In this document: piece by piece, positions 55,869-64,000 of the stretch | Layout: the number at the start of each line of letters is the position of its first letter | Numbering within the stretch: position 1 is the first letter of the stretch | Source: Homarus americanus | Taxonomy: Eukaryota; Arthropoda; Malacostraca; Decapoda; Nephropidae | DNA: 64,000 nucleotides | Assembly: GCF_018991925.1 (NCBI RefSeq) | Contig: NW_024711973.1 | Span: forward strand, 292,001-356,000 | Direction of reading: 5' to 3' | Notes under the pieces: model-generated | Databases searched by the model: none | Seen by the model: only the letters and a program-made list of their open reading frames with translations | What the model was told of the DNA's origin: nothing | Position numbers and translations under genes: made by a program

Positions 55869-56229
55869 TTATGTTATGTTATTTCCGTACCATTTACTGT
55901 ATATCTTTTTTTTTCCAATTTTGGGGTCCTCTCTCCTCCCTCCCCTCCCTTCAGAAGAAGAGAAAGAGGGAGGGAAGGAGCCAGAGAAGGGCAGACAGAG
56001 GAGGGGGACAGTGAAATGGGGAGAGGGAGGAGGAGATGGAAGTAGACAGAGCAGGGAAGGGGATTAGAGAAGAAACCGAGAGGCCCGTCTGCTGGTGGTA
56101 GCCTCCTGGGAGAACAATAACCCTTCCATTAATTATCTATTTTTACCGGATATATTATTTAATATATTTTACCTTGATGACTTCTGACGCTTACAAGAGA
56201 TTGAGAGAGTTATTGATTTGTCATCGGGA

Positions 56230-57535
56230 GTCTGGCATTTGACGGAGGAGGCAGCCCACAACAACTACAACACCACCAACACCCACACACACTACAACAC
56301 TCCACCACCCACCCACACTGCTAACATCTCCAACACCAGCGCTTTCCAATGGAACAACAGCTTCCCAACACCCGTAACTACACCAGGGCTTCAACACCCA
56401 CAACCACACCAAATAACACGCAACACAACCACCCCAGCGCCTCAACACCACGCACACTATGCACCTCCACCACACCCACAACACACCAGCCTAACACCCA
56501 CCACTAGCGCCTCCAACACCTCAACTACCAGCGCCTCCAACACCACGCAACACTCACCACACCAACACCCACACACACAACTACACCAGCGCCTCCAACA
56601 TCCACAACTACACCAGCGCCACTAACACCCATAACTACACCAGCGCCCACCCCACGCACACAACTACACCTCCACCAACACCCACAACTACACCAGCGCC
56701 TCCAACACCCACAACTACACCAGCGCCTCCAACACCCATAACTACACCAGCGCTCAACACCACACACACAACTACACCAGCGCCTCCAACACCCACGCAC
56801 ACTACTACACCCCACCAGCACCACACACACAACTACACCAGCGCCTCCAACACCCACAACTACACCAGCGCCTCAACACAACTAACCCAGCGCTCAACAC
56901 CCACAACTACACCAGCGCCTCCAACACCCAACAACTACACCAGCGCCTCAACACCCACGCATACAACTACACCAGCGCCTCCAACACCCACAACTACACC
57001 AGCACCTCCAACACCCACACACAACACCTACACACACACAACTACACCAACACCCACACACACCACACCCACACCCACAATTACACCAGCACCTCCAACA
57101 CCCACACTCACTACTACACAGCACCTCCAACACCCACACACACAACTACACCCACCAACACCCACACACACAACTACACCTCCACCAACACCACACACAC
57201 AACTACACCCACCAACACCCACACCACAACTACACCCCCACCAACACCCACACACTCACACACACCAGCACCTCCAACACCCACACACATAACTACACAC
57301 CGAACACCCACAGCTGCACTACCACCACCATCACCCACACACACAACTACACCATCAACCACCCACACCCACACACACAGCGCTGCACCACCACCACCAC
57401 CATCACCCACACACACACACTACGCCACCAGCCACCAACACCCACACACACAGCTGCACCACCACCACCATCACCACACACCAACACACACAGCTGCACC
57501 ACCACCACCACCACCATCACCCACACACAGCTGAT
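56230..57535. repeat. 1.3-kb minisatellite, 27-bp unit and variants
   Basis: The main unit contains ACCAGCGCCTCCAACACCC and ACAACTAC (27 bp together). Shorter units and CACCACCA-rich ones appear towards 57300-57535. Frames on both strands are open in pieces only. Length changes between units break any protein phase, so no gene is called. Confidence 0.92.
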
Positions 57536-57539
57536 ACCC

Positions 57540-57866
57540 TCGCGACTTACACACGCTAATCCTCGACGCTCGACGACTGCAATCCATGTCCACAATCCTC
57601 CTCTTGTTCCAACGTCCTCTCAACAGCGAAATCATTTTGCCGCTGTTGGTAAAGCTCATGTCCATCCGCGACAAGTTTCAGGTTGCCTGTTACCCAGGCG
57701 ACTTACCACTGGCGAATTATGGGGAAATTAGTTCCTGTTGGCAAGCCCACGTCCAGCCTCTGCCTGTTACCGGAAAGACACACGATACATGTTAAGAGGA
57801 AATGTTCTGATGTTGGTAAAGCCACGTACAGTACATCTCATGCTTGTAAGTGGCGTGGCAGTCAAC
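57540..57866. repeat. Degenerate direct repeats of about 85-95 bp
   Basis: CTGTTGGTAAAGCTCATGTC (about 57640), CTGTTGGCAAGCCCACGTCC (about 57736) and ATGTTGGTAAAGCCACGTAC (about 57810) are related. Each is accompanied by a GCCTGTTACC block or a variant of it. A short minus frame (57674-57551) ending at GTAAGT looks exon-like, but it lies within these repeats and is not called. Confidence 0.5.
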
Positions 57867-57867
57867 A

Positions 57868-57902
<35 letters not shown>

Positions 57903-57972
57903 TGTATGTATGTATGTATGTATGTATGTATGTATGTATGTATGTATGTATGTATGTATGTATGTATGTATA
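57868..57972. repeat. (TATG)n microsatellite
   Basis: About 25 TATG units. Confidence 0.95.
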
Positions 57973-57982
57973 TATGTTGATA

Positions 57983-58260
<278 letters not shown>

Positions 58261-58943
58261 GGGAGCTGAAATTATCTACAAAGTTGCACGTATATCGAGC
58301 AATGGTTCTTTCCACCCTGCTATATGGCAGTGAAACATGGGTCACACACTTGAAAACTTTCACCAACGTAGTCTACGTTCCATCCTCCGGGTTCGCTGGG
58401 AAGACAAGAGAACAAATGCCAGTATTCTTGCTGACACCAACTGTAGGAGCATCGAGGCTACCATTATCCATGAAAAGCTACGTTAGACTGGTCATGTTAC
58501 CCGCATGGACGACAGTAGATTGGCAAAGCAGCTACTTTACAGTCACCTAACGAATAGTGACTGTAACGTCGGCAGGCAATTGAAAAGGTTTAAGGATAGC
58601 GTTAGGACAAACCTGAAAGTGCCAAATTGACCCCCCTCACCTGGGAGTCAATTACTCCACATCGTAATGCTTGGAGGAGCACCGCACGAGAAGGTGTCGA
58701 TGCTTCAGAGTTAGCCCAACTGCAAACCGAGGCAGACAAGCGCCAACGTCGGAAACACGCTGCCATCGACCCTCCCGCACTAGATGTAGCCCTCCACATG
58801 TGCAACGAAAGTGGACGAACCTGCGGGTCCCGTATCGGCTTCTTTAGTCACCTCAAAACTCACCAGCCTAGATGACAAAATCAATAACTCATATCATTGT
58901 ATCATAGCTGGATCATCGTCATAGTCGATTCCGAGTGACAGCA

Positions 58944-58990
<47 letters not shown>

Positions 58991-58992
58991 TT
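58261..58992 (+). mobile_element. Non-LTR retrotransposon family C, 3' fragment
   Basis: A 5'-truncated copy starts in the RT thumb ([20 protein letters not shown]), continues through SETWVTH and the C-terminal finger region (MCNESGRTCGSRIGFFSHLK, with one Cys ligand now Ser), and ends in about 14 AGT triplets (58948-58990). The left edge is the AT microsatellite. Confidence 0.88.
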
Positions 58993-59103
58993 GTTTGTGT
59001 GTGTGTGTTTAATTTTGCCAGCAAGGTTTTGATCATCTAATTCTTGCCACAGTCTTCTCATCAACGCAGCAGCATTAGTCACGTTAGTTAAAACTTTGAT
59101 CCC

Positions 59104-59240
59104 CTTCAGATAGACACCCCAGATTATTTCGCTAAATGATTAAACACCCCTAACGCTACGTAGGGGATCCGGTTTGGTTAGGTTAACATTTGTGTGTTTA
59201 ATCATCCGGTGAAATAAGCTAAGGGTGTCTAATCTTCAGG
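59104..59240. repeat. Inverted repeat, about 40-bp arms
   Basis: TTCAGATAGACACCCC then GATTATTTCGCTAAATGATT (left) pairs with the complement of AATCATCCGGTGAAATAAGC then TAAGGGTGTCTAATCTTCAG (right), around a spacer of about 45 bp. It may be a small MITE; no clear target duplication was found. Confidence 0.6.
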
Positions 59241-59339
59241 CGTTCCAGAAACTTTGTTAATCGTCATCCGCCAATTTCTGACGCAACAAGAAGCAAAAAT
59301 CCATGAAATGGTACAGACATGTAGCTGAAGCCGTTTTTT

Positions 59340-59440
59340 TTTTGCGGGGGGGAGAGGGGGCCTTGGCTTCGAAACTCTCTAAAAGCTTCGACTTCGAAGC
59401 CAGAGACATGGCTTCGGTTTCGAAGCTGAGCTGATCCGTG
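59340..59440. repeat. Cluster of GGCTTCGAAGC-type motifs
   Basis: CTTGGCTTCGAAACTC, AGCTTCGACTTCGAAGCC and GGCTTCGGTTTCGAAGCT lie within 80 bp. Such subterminal motif clusters are common in hAT-like DNA transposons, but no terminus or transposase is visible. Confidence 0.45.
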
Positions 59441-60540
59441 AAATTTGTTCCCACGATCCACAAAGACCTGACCTGCTAAGGAAGCCCAGATGCATGCAAC
59501 AACCTCAGTGACGTCACACCCAGTCCTCCCTCTTTCTCTTGTTCTATTTTCACGCGACCTGACCTGAACCTGGGACAAGGTTCCTCAGCCGCGGGTATTG
59601 TTGGCTGACAGACAGTGCTATTGAAATTCTTAAGATGATTCGTTATCAATGCTTCTCTGTGAATAGCAATTGTAAAGTATTGTGTTTATAATTATGTTAC
59701 CATGTATATTCAGTGGATTTGTTGCATTAGTTATTTTTATGAATAATGAACAAAATTAGTAAATTAATTATTGAATGAATGAGATGAATGATTAAAATGA
59801 ATGACGATGAAGAACGAATAAAATGATTGAATATCTTAACGGATAAATGAACGAATAAAATGAATGCTGGTGAATAAAATCTAATTTATGAACATAAATT
59901 GCTACTAAAAGCAATATTTTTCAATCTATTGGGAGAGTTAAAACCTACCCCAGGAACAATCTGCTTAAAATACAGTCGGTTTATCTCAAAAACTTACTGT
60001 ATTCTCATCAACATATAAGGCAATACAGTATAATATAAGCAATGGTGTTAAGGTTTCATGAAGCCTTGTAAAGTCTAGGCTTTGACTTCATGACGTATTA
60101 AATGGCTGGCTTCGGTTACCGCCCCATGTCTGGAGTGGTCTGCAGGTCATAGATAACAGGAGCGAGTTGAGTATTACCGAACGATATAAGGAATTTCTAT
60201 TTTACTTTCTTTTGATCGTATAAAATTTCATAAACCAAGTATAATTTTTTCACATCTTTTATACAGAAAAAAAAAACCACACCTTCATTTCAAACGATCG
60301 TCTTTTTGCTGAAGATAATATATATATAATCCAGAGATGTAAATAGAAAATATTTTTCTTTTACAGGTATTTATTTTTAATTTTTTTTTTGCGGGGAGGC
60401 TGTGGTCCTTCACCCTATATCACTGTCTCCTCTGATGGTGTCTTTCAAATATCTTTTAATTTTTGTCCTGGTTTTTTGTTTCTCTTGTCTTTAATTTCGT
60501 CTGATGGGAGCACTAACCTGTCTCTTTGTCTCTTGTGTGT
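59441..60540. other. AT-rich DNA, no gene seen
   Basis: A small hairpin (TCATGAAGCC with GGCTTTGACTTCATGA) lies at about 60055-60094. Nothing else is recognised. Confidence 0.45.

Positions 60541-60605
<65 letters not shown>
60541..60605. repeat. (CT)n(CA)n microsatellite
   Basis: About twenty CT units pass directly into about eleven CA units. Confidence 0.95.
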
Positions 60606-60924
60606 ATACCTGTCGGGTTATTAAGGTCTTCCAATACTGTGGGGTTCTGCCTTATATATAGACTCTTAATTATCTACAGTATACTGATCGTCTCCACGGA
60701 ACTTTCTTAAATTGTCTTCATCCCTTGAGTAATAGAAAAAATCTAGTCAACATTCACCTATTACCTGTACAGACTCGGTGTCATCATCACCTCCCCCCCC
60801 CCTCCACACGCACATATACACACATCTATATGTTGATTGTATGTTTCTTATGTTTTCGTATTGAAAGCTTTTGTCAATCAAGTGATCCACTTCCCGATTC
60901 CACCATATGTAACTTATCATCTCT

Positions 60925-61076
<152 letters not shown>

Positions 61077-61079
61077 TAA

Positions 61080-61434
61080 TAATGGTTGCCCGTCGTGTAA
61101 CAAGGATGGCCGGCCCAAGGGTCACCTAGGCGTGAATTTGTTTAAAGTGTAGAAGCTGTCGCCAACACAACAACCACACCCTAAGTTAACGGGCTGCATG
61201 ACCCAGTGTCAAGGAATAGTCCGAGAAGACCGGACAACTTGCCAACACCACTGGCTAACCATTACCCCGGAATACGATACGCAAATCGATTAACATCCAG
61301 GTTCCCAATTACTACTGGTTAGACAGAGGCAAATGGCGTAAAGAAACTTGCCCATAGTTTTACCCTGCCCGGGATCGAACCCGGGTCCTCTCGCTTGCTA
61401 GGCGAGAATGCTGACCATTACACCACAGGTCGCC
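61080..61434 (-). mobile_element. tRNA-derived SINE
   Basis: The minus strand starts with a tRNA-like head: A box TGTGGTGTAATGG (complement at 61415-61427), an anticodon stem with loop CTAGCAA (anticodon position AGC), and B box GGTTCGATCCC (complement at 61371-61381). The acceptor stem does not close and the T loop is one base short, so it is not a functional tRNA. A body of about 280 bp without tRNA similarity follows, including TTTACGCCATTTGCCTCTG and TGGGAACCTGGATGTTAATC. It ends in an ATTATTAT tail. RNA polymerase III transcription from the internal boxes is expected for SINEs. Confidence 0.8.

Positions 61435-61437
<3 letters not shown>

Positions 61438-61474
<37 letters not shown>
61438..61474. 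repeat. (AC)n microsatellite
   Basis: About eighteen AC units directly at the 5' end of the SINE. Confidence 0.95.
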
Positions 61475-61475
<1 letters not shown>

Positions 61476-62159
61476 ACATTATAATCAGCTGTCGTATCAC
61501 AACTCTTACCATCATCTTATACCTCAACCTGCTAAAAAAACCAAAAAACAGACAGTATAATCCCTTTCAAGTTTCTTCCCATTCCAGGTAAGATTCCTCT
61601 GTAAATTTATCTCTTACCCACCTGGCAGATCAAAGAATTTTTTCTCCTCTTTTCTGAGCCCAAGATCTGTGCTGCCACTTCCCTTCACTTCCTCATCTTC
61701 TCCTTTACCACACAGTTCGACAGACCGACTCTGGTTAACAATACCTGATCACCTGAGTCCAAGACGCACCTGAGGTATGAAGATAAATTACGTGTTGAGG
61801 TAGTTGAGAATTTGTTACTATTTACTCTTCTCTTTTGAGATTATTTTAACGTTTTAGATTATAAATATATATATATATATTATTGTTCTATGTGTGTGTG
61901 CGTGCGTGCGTGTATATATATAAAAAACAATCACTTAAAGCTAAAACTCACCTTCACAACAGCAGCATCATAGAAGAGCGTAAACAACCATATAGATTAC
62001 TACATCACCAACCTAGTAATACGTCACTCATTCATACAAACACATCCCTTAAGGCTCTATCATGGTAGATTAACACCCAGCAGGTAAACTCAGGTAAGGG
62101 GAGGTGACATCTTGCTATGTTCCTAAGGTGAGTCTTGAGTTTATGTGAGTGCAAATGGG
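61475..62159. other. No gene seen
   Basis: Short AT and GT/CG microsatellites lie at 61864-61920. No element is recognised. Confidence 0.45.
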
Positions 62160-62460
62160 TTATAGACAATGAGTGAGACAATATGAGTGAGGGACAGAAT
62201 GAGTGAGAGAGAATGAGAAAGAGAGTATGAGTGAGAGGCAGAATGGGTGCGAGACAGAATGAGTAAGTGACAGAACGGGTGAGAGACAAAATGAGTAAAA
62301 TGAGTGACAGAATGATTGCGAGACATAATGAGTGGGTGAAAGGCAGAATGATTAAGTTAGATAGAATGAGCGGGTGAGAGACAGAATCATTAAGTGAGAG
62401 ACAGATTGAGTAAGGAACGGAATATAGCAAGAGACAGAGAGAGACAGAGAGAGACAGACA
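62160..62460. repeat. GAGAGACAGAATGAG-type minisatellite
   Basis: Irregular units of about 15-20 bp, such as GTGAGAGACAGAATGAGTAA, extend for about 300 bp and end in a perfect GACAGAGA run. Confidence 0.85.
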
Positions 62461-62584
62461 TTGCCGTGGTAAGGTCTATTTAAGCGTATCCTTTTAATGA
62501 GTTGGGGAGGAAGTAACTCCATGAAATTAAAAAACTCTTGGTGAAACAGACAAAGTTGGCACCAAGGAACTCTCCCTCTTTGAC

Positions 62585-63050
62585 GAGCCTTATATCCCTC
62601 TCTCTCTCTCTCTCATCTATCTAATTCTTTTTCCTCCTCTTCTCTTATGCTAATTATTCTTCCTCCTCCACTTACATCTTCCTGTCCTCCACTTATTACT
62701 TTTTCTTCTCATTCATCAAATTCTTCTTCCTTTATCAACTACTTCATTTTCTTCCTTTAAGTTCTTCTTCTTTGTCCTGTCTTGTACTAATTCTTCTTCT
62801 TCCTTTCCTGAGCCTTTTTCTTTCTTCTTCTTCTTCTTCTTCTTCTTCTTCCTTTTTTGCTTCCACCTACTTCTTCATTTCCTGTTCGTATGTCTTGCTC
62901 CTTCTTGCCCTTCCTTTTTGCCTCCCGTCCCTTCTCTTTTCCCCCTACCCAATTCGTTTCCCATCCTCTCTTACTCCTTCTCTTCCTCATCTTTAATTTT
63001 TTCTCCCTACGTCCCTTCCTATTCCCCTCTAACCTCCCCTTCCCTTTCAG
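62585..63050. repeat. Pyrimidine-rich (CTT/TCC) tract
   Basis: CT-rich sequence with a (TTC)n core at 62820-62852. Frames through it are compositional. Confidence 0.85.
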
Positions 63051-63091
63051 GACTCATTGAAGATCAGGTACTCCAGTAGCAGGTATAAAAT

Positions 63092-63215
63092 ATCCGTCCT
63101 GTTGGCACTCTCTCTCTCTCTCCCTGTCCCATTGGCACTCTTTCTCTCTCTCTCCCTGTCCCATTGGCACTCTTTCTCTGTATCGCCTGTCGTGTTGGCT
63201 CTCCCTCTTTGTCCT

Positions 63216-63270
<55 letters not shown>
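63092..63270. repeat. Minisatellite with CCATTGGCACTC units, then (TC)n
   Basis: CTGTCCCATTGGCACTCTTT recurs with 32-40-bp spacing, each copy separated by TC runs. It ends in about 29 TC units (63211-63269). Confidence 0.88.
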
Positions 63271-63278
<8 letters not shown>

Positions 63279-63299
63279 GTTTGAGTCTTGCCTCTTGAG

Positions 63300-63440
63300 C
63301 GTGAAGTGCCAGGCCTCCCGGTCCACTTAGGCACCTGAAGGATGACTGCCTTTCAAGAGGCACTCAGTGGGTGAAGAGTGAGTCCTCCCGGTCCGCAGAC
63401 ACACTCCACGCCACTGCTCCCGGTCCACAGACACACACAC
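63300..63440. repeat. Short repeats with CTCCCGGTCC
   Basis: CTCCCGGTCC followed by ACAGACACAC or GCAGACACAC appears three times (about 63316, 63384, 63417). Confidence 0.55.
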
Positions 63441-63907
63441 TAAGGATCACTCAACCGGTGTTCATCAGATAGTGAAGTTACTCCCAGTCGCTCTCTGAAG
63501 ACCCAAGAATGACATCCTTTACACCCTGTTTTGTTTTCCTCTCCCTTGACTGCCTGGGAGCGAGTCTAACTGTCTCTGTCTTAAAGTGTCTGTCTGGCTA
63601 CGTAGTTTTGACACTTGTTTCGTTGTCTCTTACTTAATATTATTTTACGTGTCAGACTGTATAGTTCCTCTGACTGTCTGTCCGATTGTGACCTAGCCGT
63701 GTGAGTTTATTGCAGGACTGATTTGGTTAACTGGATGCCTTTGTGACTGTCTCTGTCTTAATTGTGTGCCCTTGTGACTGGTGACTGTATGCTTCTGTGA
63801 CTCTTGTCTGCTTATGTAACTCTAACTGCATGTCTGTTTTGCTCTGATACTATATAGTTGTCTGTCTGTCCGTCTATAATCTTTGACTGTGTGTGTGTTC
63901 GCACGCA
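63441..63907. other. CTGTCTGT-rich DNA, no gene seen
   Basis: Loose CTGTCTGT/TGTGACTG steps without a fixed period. A short TG run at 63889-63898 lies just before the LINE C 5' end. Confidence 0.45.
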
Positions 63908-64000
63908 GGGTGGTGAAATGCGTCTAATGTGGCAGCATTACGTTAGTGTTAAGGTGCTAGCACTGGTTGCTCCCTCTCGCTTTCAGCTACAAACTCTGGC
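63908..64000 (+). mobile_element. Non-LTR retrotransposon family C, 5' end (cut by window)
   Basis: GGGTGGTGAAATGCGTCTAA, GCATTACGTTAGTGTTAAGG and TCTCGCTTTCAGCT match the 5' ends at 28075 (inverted) and 41024. The rest lies beyond the window. Confidence 0.88.

Noticed and set aside
56218..57674. Frames in the 27-bp minisatellite and the exon-like minus stretch 57551-57674 ending at GTAAGT
   Set aside because: The array is phase-broken, and the exon-like piece lies in degenerate direct repeats with no homologous protein recognised.
61363..61434. Functional tRNA-Ala gene
   Set aside because: The acceptor stem does not pair, the T loop is short, and the tRNA-like part continues into a 280-bp non-tRNA body with a repeat tail, as in a SINE.

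Overview
The window looks like intergenic or intronic DNA from a large, repeat-rich arthropod genome, most likely a crustacean and probably a decapod. The clues are interstitial arthropod-type telomere motifs (TTAGG at 18211-18237, its complement at 53994-54013), very dense di- to tetranucleotide microsatellites, long minisatellites, and many decayed non-LTR retrotransposons (LINEs) and Penelope-like elements (PLEs). The species call is inference. No complete host gene is visible. The long open frames at 37-40 kb, 18.5 kb, 29.4 kb and 56.5 kb are tandem repeats without stop codons. One 52-codon stretch (40699-40857, minus) is kept as a weak host-exon candidate.

Layout. 1-830: pyrimidine tract. 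890-3596: a GTGTGG minisatellite split by a LINE (family A, CR1-like). 3643-8520: fragments of families D, B and A and of two PLE families, packed end to end with microsatellites. 9395-13550: a nested structure in which a family B LINE is split by a 2.9-kb family A LINE, itself carrying a 113-bp family A insertion. 13677-14232: a foldback element with 250-bp arms. 18.5-21.3 kb: minisatellites. 21311-22560: a Jockey-like LINE (family E) inside a CCTGCC-rich tract. 23.2-28.1 kb: LINE F tail, LINE B and a nearly full-length LINE C (minus). 29-31.3 kb: minisatellite and AT-rich DNA. 31334-33357: the best-preserved PLE, with reverse transcriptase (RT) and GIY-YIG endonuclease remnants and inverted termini. 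35-39.8 kb: pyrimidine and purine tracts, then a 2.8-kb GT/CA-asymmetric minisatellite. 41024-45144: a second nearly full-length LINE C (plus). 45.1-54.8 kb: mostly single-copy-looking AT-rich DNA with a purine-to-pyrimidine strand switch at 49.3-51.2 kb. 54894-55147: a Tc1/mariner-type MITE. 56.2-58.3 kb: a 27-bp minisatellite, TATG and AT arrays and a PLE tail. 58261-58990: a LINE C 3' end. 61080-61434: a tRNA-derived SINE. 63908-64000: the 5' end of another LINE C, cut by the window edge.

The elements interact as hosts and targets rather than as an operating gene set. The recurring themes are insertions next to or inside microsatellites and minisatellites, a shared 3' hairpin plus TTCTTATG tail in three CR1-like families, and hammerhead-ribozyme-like cores at PLE ends. 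Coordinates of repeat edges are by eye and good to roughly 5-20 bp. RT clade names are assigned from memory of motifs, not from a search.
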